Origin: an uncultured Rhodanobacteraceae bacterium
GTDB taxonomy: Bacteria > Pseudomonadota > Gammaproteobacteria > Xanthomonadales > SZUA-5
DNA length: 64,000 nucleotides
Direction: 5' to 3'
Assembly (NCBI GenBank): GCA_937928755.1
Contig: CALEZI010000101.1
Coordinates: 30,831-94,830, forward strand
Within the stretch, counting starts at the first letter, position 1. Each line of letters opens with the position of its first letter. The notes under the pieces were generated by a model that saw only the letters and a list, made by a program, of their open reading frames with translations, ran no database searches and was not told where the DNA came from. Positions 1-7,690 of this stretch are shown here, piece by piece. A program made the position numbers and the translations under genes.

Positions 1-39
1 GAACACCGCCGGCTGGCTTCGGCAGAGTTCTGATTCGTT

Positions 40-57
40 TGTAGGAAATTTCCTACA
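40..57. promoter_or_regulatory. Perfect 18-bp palindrome upstream of uvrB
   Basis: TGTAGGAAATTTCCTACA is a perfect dyad lying about 128 bases before the uvrB start. Its form (TAGGAAA-TTTCCTA) resembles dyads bound by LuxR/FixJ-type response regulators such as the RcsB box, but no regulator is identified here and it could belong to a gene left of the window. The rest of bases 1-184 shows no gene. Confidence 0.35.
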
Positions 58-184
58 GCAGCGGTGATCCGCGGAAGTGGTGGACAGCGTGTCGTGAGCG
101 AGATCCCGTGATCGAGTCGCTTGCCGCCACCGCCGGCAGGGCGGTCTCGACAACCAACAACCCACAACCATCACTGGAATTCCG

Positions 185-2227
185 TTGTCCGACACATTCT
201 CTCTGCACGCCCCGTTCGCGCCTGCCGGCGACCAGCCGCAGGCGATCGCGAAGCTGATTGCGGGTTTCCACGCCGGTGAGGCGCACCAGGTGCTGCTCGG
301 CGTCACCGGCAGCGGCAAAACCTATTCGATCGCCAACGTCATCCAGTCGATCCAGCGGCCGACCCTGGTGCTGGCGCCGAACAAGACGCTGGCGGCCCAG
401 TTGTATGGCGAGTTCAAGGAGTTCTTCCCGCACAACGCGGTGGAGTACTTCGTGTCGTACTACGACTACTACCAGCCTGAAGCCTATGTGCCGTCCAGCG
501 ATACCTATATCGAGAAGGACGCCAGCATCAACGAGCACATCGAGCAGATGCGGCTGTCGGCGACCAAGGCGCTGCTGGAGCGCAAGGATGTGGTCATCGT
601 CGCCACGGTGTCGGCGATCTATGGCCTCGGCGATCCCAACCAGTACTTCAACATGGTGCTGCACCTGGTGCGCGGCGACCGCATCCCGGACCGCGAGATC
701 ATCCGCCGCCTGACCGAGTTGCAGTACACGCGCGGCGATTACGATCTGCGTCGCGGCAGCTACCGCGTGCGCGGCGAGGTCATCGACGTGCATCCGGCCG
801 AGAGCGACAAGGAGGCGGTGCGCATCGAACTGTTCGATGGCGAAGTCGAGAACATCTCGCTGTTCGATCCGCTCACCGGCGAGATCATCAGGCGCGTGCC
901 GCGCTTCACCATCTATCCGAAGTCGCACTATGTGACCTCGCGGCGCAATGTGCTCGATGCGGTGACCACGATCAAGGCGGAGCTGGCCGAACGGCTGGAG
1001 GTGCTGTACGCGGAGAACAAGCTGCTGGAAGCGCAGCGGCTGAAACAGCGCACCCAGTTCGACCTGGAGATGATGGCCGAGATCGGCTACTGCCAGGGCA
1101 TCGAGAACTACTCGCGGCATCTGACCGGTCGCGCCGAGGGCGAGGCGCCGCCAACGCTCTTCGACTATCTGCCGGCCGATGCGCTGCTGGTGGTCGACGA
1201 AAGCCATGTGACCATCCCGCAGCTCGGCGCCATGTACAAGGGCGACCGTTCGCGCAAGGAAACGCTGGTCGCGTTTGGTTTTCGCATGCCGTCGGCACTC
1301 GACAATCGGCCGCTGCGTTTCGAGGAGTGGGAGCGCCGCGCGCCGCGCACGATCTTCGTGTCGGCCACGCCCGGCCCGTACGAGATGCGCCTGGTCGATG
1401 GCAAGGTGATCGAACAGGTGGTGCGCCCGACCGGCCTCATTGATCCGGAAACCGAGATCCGGCCGGTCGCGACGCAGGTCGACGACCTGCTGTCGGAAAT
1501 CAACTTGCGCACGGCCCTCGGCGACCGCGTGCTGGTTACCACGCTGACCAAGCGCATGGCCGAAAACCTGACCGAGTACCTTGGCGAACACGGGGTCAAG
1601 GTGCGTTACCTGCATTCGGATATCGAAACCGTCGAGCGTGTCGAGATCATCCGCGATCTGCGCCTCGGCAAATTCCATGTGCTGGTCGGCATCAACCTGC
1701 TGCGCGAAGGCCTGGACATGCCCGAGGTATCGCTGGTGGCGATCCTCGATGCCGACAAGGAGGGTTTCCTGCGTTCGACCGGCTCACTGATCCAGACCAT
1801 CGGACGCGCCGCGCGCAATCTGCGCGGCAAAGCCATCCTGTATGCGGACCGCATCACCGATTCGATGCGTCGTGCTATCGAAGAGACCGACCGCCGCCGG
1901 GCGAAGCAGGTCGAATACAACCTGGCTCATGGCATCACGCCGCGCAGCATCGTCAAGTCCGTGACCGACGTCATGGAAGGCGCGCGCGATGCCCCGGCCA
2001 ACGAGGAGGGCGCTGCAGGCGCGTCAGCCAGCGGCCGTGGCCGCAAACGCATTGGCGTCGCCGAACCGCGCATCGACTACGCGGCGCTGTCGCCGGAACA
2101 ACTCGGACAGAAGCTGAAGAAGCTGGAAGACCAGATGTTCCAGCACGCGCACAACCTGGAATTCGAGGAAGCCGCGCGCGTGCGCGACGAAATCAAGAAG
2201 ATCAAGGCGCAGGGGTTGCTGACGTAG
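185..2227 (+). CDS. uvrB: UvrABC system protein B (excinuclease helicase subunit)
   Basis: UvrB verifies DNA damage and loads UvrC in cytoplasmic nucleotide excision repair. The 680-residue length is close to the family norm of about 670. Visible are Walker A GVTGSGKT (39-46), the tyrosine-rich beta-hairpin segment YYDYYQPEAY (near 92-101), helicase motif II DESH (near 338), motif VI QTIGRAARN, and a C-terminal UVR domain (about 640-675) of the kind that contacts UvrA and UvrC. The start is TTG, chosen because SLHAPFAPAGDQPQAI directly after it matches the family N-terminus. The gene appears monocistronic; palindromic repeats follow it. No LexA-type box of the Xanthomonas kind was recognised upstream, only the dyad at 40-57. 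Confidence 0.97.
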   Translation: MSDTFSLHAPFAPAGDQPQAIAKLIAGFHAGEAHQVLLGVTGSGKTYSIANVIQSIQRPTLVLAPNKTLAAQLYGEFKEFFPHNAVEYFVSYYDYYQPEAYVPSSDTYIEKDASINEHIEQMRLSATKALLERKDVVIVATVSAIYGLGDPNQYFNMVLHLVRGDRIPDREIIRRLTELQYTRGDYDLRRGSYRVRGEVIDVHPAESDKEAVRIELFDGEVENISLFDPLTGEIIRRVPRFTIYPKSHYVTSRRNVLDAVTTIKAELAERLEVLYAENKLLEAQRLKQRTQFDLEMMAEIGYCQGIENYSRHLTGRAEGEAPPTLFDYLPADALLVVDESHVTIPQLGAMYKGDRSRKETLVAFGFRMPSALDNRPLRFEEWERRAPRTIFVSATPGPYEMRLVDGKVIEQVVRPTGLIDPETEIRPVATQVDDLLSEINLRTALGDRVLVTTLTKRMAENLTEYLGEHGVKVRYLHSDIETVERVEIIRDLRLGKFHVLVGINLLREGLDMPEVSLVAILDADKEGFLRSTGSLIQTIGRAARNLRGKAILYADRITDSMRRAIEETDRRRAKQVEYNLAHGITPRSIVKSVTDVMEGARDAPANEEGAAGASASGRGRKRIGVAEPRIDYAALSPEQLGQKLKKLEDQMFQHAHNLEFEEAARVRDEIKKIKAQGLLT

Positions 2228-2233
2228 TTTGGC

Positions 2234-2312
2234 AGCTGTGGGACCGGGCTTGCCCCGCGAGTTCTTGTCTGGACGAAGCAAGAAGCTCGCGGGGTGAACC
2301 CGCTCCCACAGC
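2234..2312. repeat. REP-like hairpin, family C (GTGGGAGCGGG...CCCGCGA)
   Basis: An imperfect inverted repeat: the left arm (2234-2266) starts CTGTGGGACCGGGCTTG and the right arm (2279-2312) ends in its complement CGCTCCCACAG. The arms also carry the inner CCCGCGAG/CTCGCGGGG pair. It begins 7 bases after the uvrB stop. The arm sequence resembles REP elements known from Pseudomonas. There is no U-run, so it is not a canonical terminator. Confidence 0.8.
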
Positions 2313-2331
2313 CTCGCCGCCAGTCCCGTTG

Positions 2332-2430
2332 GCGCATCGAACCTGTGGGAGCGGGCTTGTCCCGCGAAAACTCTCGCGGAGTAGTACCGCTTCCACATGA
2401 AAATCAAAGCCTTGCGGCATGATCGGTGAG
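2332..2430. repeat. REP-like repeat, family C long form (copy 1)
   Basis: A 99-bp unit opening with GCGCATCGA, then CTGTGGGAGCGGG, an inner CCCGCGAAA/CTCTCGCGG hairpin, then CCACATGAAAATCAA and a GGTGAG end. A second copy of exactly the same length, conserved beyond the hairpin, lies at 39684-39782. Conservation outside the stem suggests it spread as one unit. Confidence 0.75.
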
Positions 2431-2457
2431 ACTCACGGTCGCCCCTGCGCTTATTCT

Positions 2458-2615
2458 CGCATCAAACTGGCGGCGACCATGCGGACTGCCTTTTTGTCCG
2501 CAAAGGACGCAAAGGACGCAAAGAGAGCCAGGAACCAAGGTGTTGATGTTCTGCTGACTTTGCTTTCCTTTGCGTCCTTTGCGGAAAAACTTTTCTTTCA
2601 GATACTTGCGTTATG
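2458..2615. repeat. Family A palindromic repeat (CCGCAAAGGACGCAAAG), copy 1
   Basis: The core hairpin is 2498-2584 with perfect 19-nt arms beginning CCGCAAAGGACGCAAAGGA. Homology with the copy at 48074-48233 extends on both sides, from CGCATCAAACTGGCGGCGAC to TTCTTTCAGAT and a final TTATG, so the mobile or duplicated unit is about 158 bp. With the two family C copies it fills the 436-bp gap between uvrB and the next gene. No coding capacity is seen. Confidence 0.8.
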
Positions 2616-2663
2616 TTTGGTGAGGGCGGGCTAGTTCCGCGAGCTCTTGTTTGGCTCCCCCTG

Positions 2664-2930
2664 TTACCTCGGCTCGCCCGCCACCATCGCGTCGTTCGCA
2701 ACCGGTGTGCGCTGGTAAACGATGCGCTCGGTCCCGCCATTGCAGCTGCCGACGACCTTGGCCGTGGACTCGGTATCTGCGGGCACGACTTCCAGCGTGT
2801 AGCTGTTGACGCCGTTGGCATCGATCTTCGCCGCGATCTCGTTCTTCAGCTCGGTGCAGTCCTTGCGCGCATGAGCGGGGGTAGCGGCGACGGCGGTGGC
2901 GATCAGGGCGGTGATCAGCAGCAGCTTCAT
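2664..2930 (-). CDS. DUF1161 family small periplasmic protein
   Basis: An 88-residue secreted protein of unknown function. Residues 1-21 form a signal peptide (lysine, hydrophobic run, AHA cleavage motif). The mature part CTELKNEIAAKIDANGV...TLEVV followed by KVVGSCNGG and IVYQR matches my recollection of the DUF1161 family, in which two conserved cysteines probably form a disulfide (here in DCTEL and GSCNGG). The gene stands alone between repeats on the left and a divergent secreted-protein gene on the right. The ATG at 2930 is the only start giving a full signal peptide. Confidence 0.85.
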   Translation of the reverse strand: MKLLLITALIATAVAATPAHARKDCTELKNEIAAKIDANGVNSYTLEVVPADTESTAKVVGSCNGGTERIVYQRTPVANDAMVAGEPR

Positions 2931-3187
2931 GGGGTTCTCTGGTTCCGGTCGAGCCGCCCGATTGGCGGTAGATGCATGTTCCGGTGTGCGCGTGGCGGAT
3001 TGATGGCGGCATCAGGCTAGGGCAGGGCGCCCGCGGTGAAATTGCGGGCGTTGCCGATCCAGTACGGGCAAGGCTGGTGACGTTGCGTTACCAAGTACGA
3101 AGTGCTACGTTGATCCTGAAGTCGTCGAAGTTGAACGGGCTCGGCCCTGGTTTGCTTCGTGGGAATTGATGAGCAAGGAGAGATCGC

Positions 3188-4018
3188 ATGACGCCTGTCA
3201 GACTTGGTGCAGCCCTGGTGCTGGGAATGAGCATGTGGCTATTCAGCGCGGCGCAGCCGGCGCAAGCTTGCTCCTGTGCGCCAGCCCAACCGCCTGCAAC
3301 GGCATTGGCTGAAGCGAGCCAGGTGTTTCGCGGGACGGTAAGAGCAATCGAGCGGCCGTCGTCCCCCAGTTCCTTCGAAAACAGCTACCGGTTTGCGGTC
3401 AGTGACGTCTGGAAGGGTGAGGTCAGCCCGGTGATCTCGGTGGCGTCCGCCAACAGCGGTACGTTGTGCGGGTTCAGTTTCGTCGAAGGAGGCGACTATC
3501 TGGTCTATGTGGATTCCTCTGGCCGGACATCGAGTTGTGATCGCACGCGGCGCATTGGCGATGCCGCAACTGACCTGGCCACTCTGGGCAGCGGACAAAC
3601 GCCGGAATCGGCATCGGCGTCCGTGGTGGCGCGCCACTCGTTGTTCTCTGGCGCATGGTACGACCCGGCACGCAATGGCGAAGGGGTAATCGTACAAGTG
3701 CTTCCCGATGGCAGCGCCAGCGTGTACTGGTTTGGTTATCGCGGGCTGGAGCCCCGCGAACAAACCTGGCTGGTCGGCGTCGGCGAATTCGACGGCGACG
3801 TGCTGCGCATCGTACGGGTCTTCCGGCCGATCGGCGGCGGATTCGGTGCCTTCTATGCGGCGGGGAATGTCGAACTGGTTGAGTGGGGTGAATTGCTGCT
3901 CACCTTTCAACCCAACGGCACCTTGAGGTTGCGCTGGAACAGCACGATCCCGGAGTACGGCAGCGGTACCTTGAACTTGCGGCAGCTGACACGGACGCCT
4001 GCGATTGGCTTGCCCTGA
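3188..4018 (+). CDS. Secreted protein with NTR/TIMP-like domain and C-terminal GEG-motif domain
   Basis: 276 residues, exported. A signal peptide (1-27) ends at AQA, and the mature protein opens with CSC, the N-terminal signature of netrin/TIMP-like domains. The partner cysteines appear as LCGFSFVEGGDYLVYV and SSCDRT (about 97-120), again as in bacterial TIMP-like proteins. After a short linker the C-terminal half (about 155-270) contains GAWYDPARNGEG, YWFGYRGLEPREQTWLVG and YGSGTLNLRQLTR, a beta-rich pattern I associate with xanthomonad secreted proteins but cannot name. No catalytic motif is visible. A ribosome binding site (AAGGAGAG, 3175-3182) precedes the ATG. It appears monocistronic and is followed by an inverted-repeat cluster. 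Function is unknown; extracellular binding or protease inhibition is only a guess from the fold. Confidence 0.7.
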   Translation: MTPVRLGAALVLGMSMWLFSAAQPAQACSCAPAQPPATALAEASQVFRGTVRAIERPSSPSSFENSYRFAVSDVWKGEVSPVISVASANSGTLCGFSFVEGGDYLVYVDSSGRTSSCDRTRRIGDAATDLATLGSGQTPESASASVVARHSLFSGAWYDPARNGEGVIVQVLPDGSASVYWFGYRGLEPREQTWLVGVGEFDGDVLRIVRVFRPIGGGFGAFYAAGNVELVEWGELLLTFQPNGTLRLRWNSTIPEYGSGTLNLRQLTRTPAIGLP

Positions 4019-4030
4019 AACCTTGCCGTT

Positions 4031-4227
4031 GTGGGTCCAGGCTTGTCCGGACGCTCCTGGCTCCTGGCTTCTGTGGGTCCAGACTTGTCTGGACGCTTTT
4101 GGCTCCTGGCTTCGATGGGTCCAGACTTTTCTGGATGCTTTCGCCCGAGCGTTCAGACAGCTCTGGACCCTGCACGAGTCGCTCCTGAACTCTTGAGGAG
4201 AAGCGTCCAGACAAGTCTGGACCCACA
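4031..4227. repeat. Family D repeat cluster (GGGTCCAGACTTGTCTGGACGC)
   Basis: Three direct units of 42 bp begin at 4031, 4073 and 4115, each with GGGTCCAG.CTTGTC.GGACG and CTCCTGGCTT. An inverted copy at 4201-4227 is a perfect 27-nt complement of the second unit. Each unit is itself a small palindrome (GTCCAGACTTGTCTGGAC). It fills the gap between the secreted-protein gene and tRNA-Val. A CRISPR was excluded because the units are contiguous and there are only three. Confidence 0.8.
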
Positions 4228-4330
4228 AGAGCCACTGTGTCGTTGCCTTTACAGGGCGCCACGCCTGCGGCGCCGCTCTGCATCCCCGGCGACGCGATGA
4301 GGCACCAACAACCAACTACCGCCACACCTA

Positions 4331-4359
4331 TTGGCGAGCCACCAAAGCGCTGCTATAGT
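4331..4359 (+). promoter_or_regulatory. Sigma-70 promoter of tRNA-Val
   Basis: TTGGCG (4331-4336), a 17-bp spacer and TATAGT (4354-4359) stand 13 bases before the tRNA 5' end. A GC-rich discriminator (CCGCGGC) follows, as expected for stringently controlled stable-RNA promoters. Confidence 0.7.
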
Positions 4360-4372
4360 CCGCGGCTCTCTT

Positions 4373-4447
4373 GGGCGCATAGCTCAGCGGTAGAGCACTA
4401 CCTTGACATGGTAGGGGTCACAGGTTCGATCCCTGTTGCGCCCACCA
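4373..4447 (+). tRNA. tRNA-Val (anticodon GAC)
   Basis: A 75-nt cloverleaf can be folded by eye: acceptor GGGCGCA/TGCGCCC, D-arm GCTCAGCGGTAGAGC, anticodon stem CTACC/GGTAG around TTGACAT (anticodon GAC), T-arm CAGGTTCGATCCCTG, and an encoded CCA end. It reads valine codon GUC and also GUU by wobble. It is a single gene, not part of a tRNA cluster. Confidence 0.97.
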
Positions 4448-4494
4448 AGAGAGTCACCGGATGTCTTCGCGGTCTTCCGCAGGCGTGATCTTCC

Positions 4495-5943
4495 TCATCG
4501 AGGCGAGCTGCACGCCTGATGACCCGGCACATTCCGGCCAAGGTGAATATCGCGCCGCACCTCCCACACGCCATCGGCGCCTTCGACTGGTTGTGTCAGG
4601 CCGGGACCACCGCGTGGCGCTGCGGGCTCGACCTTGCCAGCGCGCAAGGCATCGTCGGCAAACTCGACATCGTCGAGGTAATAGGTGCAACGATCGCCTT
4701 CAATGACTTGCAGATGGATATGCCGGGGTATTTCACTATCCGGGTAGGCGCCCGGTCGCACGCCGTGGATACGATAAACGCCTTCGCTGTCGCTGATCAC
4801 CCAGCCGCGCAAGCGACCATGCCGACGTGCCGCAGCGCCGATGCCGTCGATCGCCGGATAGTTGCCGTGATGGTCGGTCTGGTGAGCGTAGATCTGAATG
4901 CCGGCTGCCGCTGTGCCATCTGCAGCGAAGATTTTTCCGTGCAATCGCATCGCTTCACCGACTTCGTCGGCAGCGCCCAATCGTGTGTGGGACATAAGAT
5001 GTTCGGGACGTCCGTCGAATGCGGCCTCGCAACCGTCGCAGCCACCGATGATCGGAGCAGTGCGGGCCGGATCCACGCGGAGCAGTTCGCGCTGTAGCGG
5101 CGGCTGCGTCAGGGCTAGGAGCTGAACGCGATAGCGCCCGGCTTTCACCGCGACCTGCAAACAACCCTGCTCATCGCTGCGCGCCCAATGCGGCCTTTGC
5201 GAGTTGTCGTCGGCATCGGTGAAAAACACCAGCGCCGTATCCAGCGGGGCGCCGCCATCGTCAAGAAAACATGCCGGTGCGGCTGCAGTGTCTGCGAGTT
5301 GCAGGCGCGCATGCAGGCGTGTGGGCGCGAACCAAAGCGCTCCCTGTGGAGCGTCATGGTCCGCGTCGGTCGTGGGCGCTTCCGGGTAAAGCCAGTGCAG
5401 CAGGCGCATGGCGTACTCGGCATCAGTGAGCAACTGATCGCTCGCGCCGAGCAGATCGTCCTGCTCATAGTGGCGCAGCAAACGCCTTTGCGCGAACGCG
5501 AAAGCACGTGGTGTTGCGCCGAGTGACAGGCCAAAATCGCGCTCTGCATGCTGCAATTCCTGGCCACTGAGGCTCGCCACATACCATTGCGGGTGAGTCG
5601 AGCTGAGTGCCTCAACCAAGGCAGGCGAGGGCATGGCGCCGCTGAGTATCACAAAGACTCGGTAACGCCGTGAACTGAGTTGCTCGCGCAGTCTGCGTAT
5701 CGGTCCGATCAAGCTCGCCGCAGCAGCGAGATCGGTTTTGGCCGGTACAAACAACATCAGGCCGGCGTCGTAGCCATGTGTGCACATCGGACAGACTTGC
5801 CTGCCCGCGTACGCGCCACTCAGATGCATCGGGTCAAAAGCGGGTAAGCCGTCCCAGGTATTGAGTGCCTGCCCGCGTGCGGGGGCGTGGGGGTTGAGCG
5901 CTGCGATGAGCAGAAGAATGGGTAGCAAGATCCAGGTGCGCAT
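4495..5943 (-). CDS. Periplasmic thioredoxin-like / intradiol ring-cleavage dioxygenase-like fusion
   Basis: 482 residues with a signal peptide (1-25). Residues 45-180 contain CPMC (51-54) and resemble a thioredoxin-like region. Residues 300-470 look like an intradiol dioxygenase: an entry CxxC pair (302, 305), then LHGKIFAADGT, AHQTDHHGNYP, RLRGWVISDSEGVYRI, GAYPDSEIPRHIHLQVIE. The four family iron ligands seem present as Tyr362, Tyr400, His408 and His410. Known relatives cleave catechols in the cytoplasm; an exported version fused to a redox-like domain is less usual, so substrate and activity are unknown. It is divergent from an ECF sigma factor gene, 215 bp away, which makes it a candidate regulon member. 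Confidence 0.7.
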   Translation of the reverse strand: MRTWILLPILLLIAALNPHAPARGQALNTWDGLPAFDPMHLSGAYAGRQVCPMCTHGYDAGLMLFVPAKTDLAAAASLIGPIRRLREQLSSRRYRVFVILSGAMPSPALVEALSSTHPQWYVASLSGQELQHAERDFGLSLGATPRAFAFAQRRLLRHYEQDDLLGASDQLLTDAEYAMRLLHWLYPEAPTTDADHDAPQGALWFAPTRLHARLQLADTAAAPACFLDDGGAPLDTALVFFTDADDNSQRPHWARSDEQGCLQVAVKAGRYRVQLLALTQPPLQRELLRVDPARTAPIIGGCDGCEAAFDGRPEHLMSHTRLGAADEVGEAMRLHGKIFAADGTAAAGIQIYAHQTDHHGNYPAIDGIGAAARRHGRLRGWVISDSEGVYRIHGVRPGAYPDSEIPRHIHLQVIEGDRCTYYLDDVEFADDALRAGKVEPAAPRGGPGLTQPVEGADGVWEVRRDIHLGRNVPGHQACSSPR

Positions 5944-5995
5944 GGTCGATCCGGTCGCTTGGCCTGCAGCAACAGAGTGCGCACGACGGGGAAGT

Positions 5996-6062
5996 GTTAA
6001 CCGCGTGGTGCCGCGCGCGATTTGTTGCTTGCGCTGTTAACGTTTTGCGTCGCACGCGTCTC
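5996..6062. promoter_or_regulatory. Divergent control region with paired GTTAAC sites and ECF-like promoter
   Basis: Two GTTAAC hexamers (5996-6001 and 6036-6041) lie 40 bp apart, near four helical turns. The second forms an AAC-N15-CGTC arrangement with CGTC at 6057-6060, similar to ECF sigma promoters (AAC ... CGTC) and pointing toward the sigma gene. This suggests autoregulation; it is inference only. Confidence 0.35.
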
Positions 6063-6158
6063 TAATCCCGATCAACAGATGTTTGCTGGACAACGCTCGG
6101 TCCGAACCACCTTCTCAACCTGAGTTTCGCTATCGATACGCTCGCCCACTCGGTTGCA

Positions 6159-6659
6159 TTGGCGAAAGCCGGAGATCAGCACGCCTGCGGCGCTTTGTAT
6201 CGGCGCTACTTGCCGTTGGTGCATGGTCTGTTGCTGGCGCGTTTTCGCCCGGCGATTGCCGACGAGTTGACTCAGGAGTGTTTCGCCGTGGCCTTTCAAC
6301 GCCTCGGGCAACTGCGCGATGCGACGTGTTTTGGTGCCTGGATAGCCTCCATTGCGCGTCATTTGCGGAGTCCGGATCACGCTCACGAAGTAGCAATGGA
6401 TGAGCATTTCGATGTCGTCGACCGGACCACCGATCCGCTTCGGCATGCCGAAGCTGCGCACGTGCTGGCGGTCATTCGCAGCTTGCCCGATGCCTACGCC
6501 GAAACCCTGGCCCTGCGCCTTATCGAAGGTTTGAGCGGTCCGGAAATTGCGCAGATGACCGGGCTGACGCCGGAGTCGGTGCGGGTCAATCTCCACCGAG
6601 GCATGCAGAAGCTGCGCGAGTCGCTCGGCGCAGCTGGAGAGAGCAATGCACCGATCTGA
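6159..6659 (+). CDS. ECF-family RNA polymerase sigma factor
   Basis: About 166 residues, a size typical of extracytoplasmic-function sigma factors. Region 2 is seen as AGDQHACGALYRRYLPLVHGLLLARF...ADELTQECFAVAFQRL (about 4-50), and region 4 as LPDAYAETLALRLIEGLSG followed by EIAQMTGLTPESVRVNLHRG (about 108-150), the helix-turn-helix for the -35 element. The start is uncertain: TTG 6159 gives MAKAGDQ, but the frame stays open upstream (a CTG at 6120 is possible) and neither has a clear ribosome binding site. The last 14 bases overlap the next gene, indicating coupled translation with the anti-sigma factor. It probably directs its own operon and perhaps the divergent exported gene. Confidence 0.9.
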   Translation: MAKAGDQHACGALYRRYLPLVHGLLLARFRPAIADELTQECFAVAFQRLGQLRDATCFGAWIASIARHLRSPDHAHEVAMDEHFDVVDRTTDPLRHAEAAHVLAVIRSLPDAYAETLALRLIEGLSGPEIAQMTGLTPESVRVNLHRGMQKLRESLGAAGESNAPI

Positions 6660-7650
6660 CGAGCAGGATCCGTTGTGGGACCCCAAACTGCCGGCCAACG
6701 CCGAGTTGCATCGTTTGCAGGTCCTGTTGGCGCCCTATGCGGCGTCGCGTCGGCCTGCTTTGCGGTCCTTGCCGGTGCGTCCCGGTCGCCTGCGCTGGTG
6801 GCTGTGGCCGATGCGTGGATTGGCCGTCGCCGCCGCCTTGATGCTGACGCTGTGGTCGCTGCATGCCTATCGTGTGTATTGGCCGGAGGGTGAAGCGTGG
6901 CCGCTGCTCAGTGCGCACGCTCAACATAGTCTGGCGCCGGGCGAGCGGCTGCAGACCGGGTCGGGCGAAACTGCACAAGTACAAGTGGCACGAATCGGCC
7001 AGATGCACATTGCGGCAAACAGCGTGGTGCGTTTGATCCAGAGCCGGAGCGGACAGCATCGCGTCGAGCTCGAGTCCGGGCGCGTGCACGCGCGCGTGTG
7101 GGCGCCGCCCGGTCATTTTGGCATCAGCAGCGGTGCGTTGCGGGTTGTCGATCTCGGCTGCGAATTCACCCTTGAACGGGGCGCCGATGGTAGCGGCAGC
7201 CTTGCGGTTCAAAGTGGCTGGGTACAGCAATATCTCGGCGGTCAAAAACAACTGGTGCCGGCAGGTCATGCGTTGAAGTTCACCGCTGACAGCGTCGATG
7301 CGCCATTGCGCTTCGACGCAACACCGGCCATGCGCTCGGCGGTGTCGGAACTGAATCAAGCGCTGCGCACCTCCGGTGATGCAGATTTGCATGAACGGCT
7401 CGCCAGCGCTGTCGCAGTGGCTGCGCGCGATGAGGATCAATACACCTTGATGAACCTGTTGCTGCGTGCGCCAGCTCTGGCTGGCGGCGCGCTCTATCCG
7501 CGCCTGGCGCAAGCCTTGAAAGTGCCGGACGACGACACTGAACATCGCGCCGCATGGCAACGCGCGGACGCCGCCGCGATCGAGATCTGGTGGAAGCGCC
7601 TGCCCAGCCAACCCAAACGTTGGTGGACTCACTGGCGCGACGCTTTTTAG
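6646..7650 (+). CDS. FecR-like transmembrane anti-sigma factor
   Basis: 334 residues. One transmembrane segment (about 57-76, GLAVAAALMLTLWSLHAY) separates a short cytoplasmic part from a periplasmic FecR-type domain (about 95-200: LAPGERLQTG, VRLIQ, LESGRVHARVWAPPGHFGI, VVDLGCEFTLE, SGWVQQYLGGQKQLVPAG). FecR proteins bind their cognate sigma factor and respond to a periplasmic or outer-membrane signal. The overlap with the sigma gene supports a pair. No TonB-dependent receptor lies next to it, so this is not a standard iron-siderophore FecIRA set; the nearest exported candidate is the dioxygenase-like protein on the other strand. Confidence 0.85.
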   Translation: MHRSDEQDPLWDPKLPANAELHRLQVLLAPYAASRRPALRSLPVRPGRLRWWLWPMRGLAVAAALMLTLWSLHAYRVYWPEGEAWPLLSAHAQHSLAPGERLQTGSGETAQVQVARIGQMHIAANSVVRLIQSRSGQHRVELESGRVHARVWAPPGHFGISSGALRVVDLGCEFTLERGADGSGSLAVQSGWVQQYLGGQKQLVPAGHALKFTADSVDAPLRFDATPAMRSAVSELNQALRTSGDADLHERLASAVAVAARDEDQYTLMNLLLRAPALAGGALYPRLAQALKVPDDDTEHRAAWQRADAAAIEIWWKRLPSQPKRWWTHWRDAF

Positions 7651-7690
7651 GCAGGACCCGTGCAGAATCCGGGCGGCGGCGAGATCGGGT

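Noticed and set aside
53..1678. Long minus-strand open frame opposite uvrB
   Set aside because: Shadow of a GC-rich gene: Arg/His/Leu-rich composition, no family features, and uvrB is certain on the other strand.
2458..2615. Insertion sequence
   Set aside because: No transposase frame and no terminal inverted repeats at the unit borders; better described as a non-coding dispersed repeat.
4031..4227. CRISPR array
   Set aside because: Units are contiguous without unique spacers, only three exist, and no cas gene is near.
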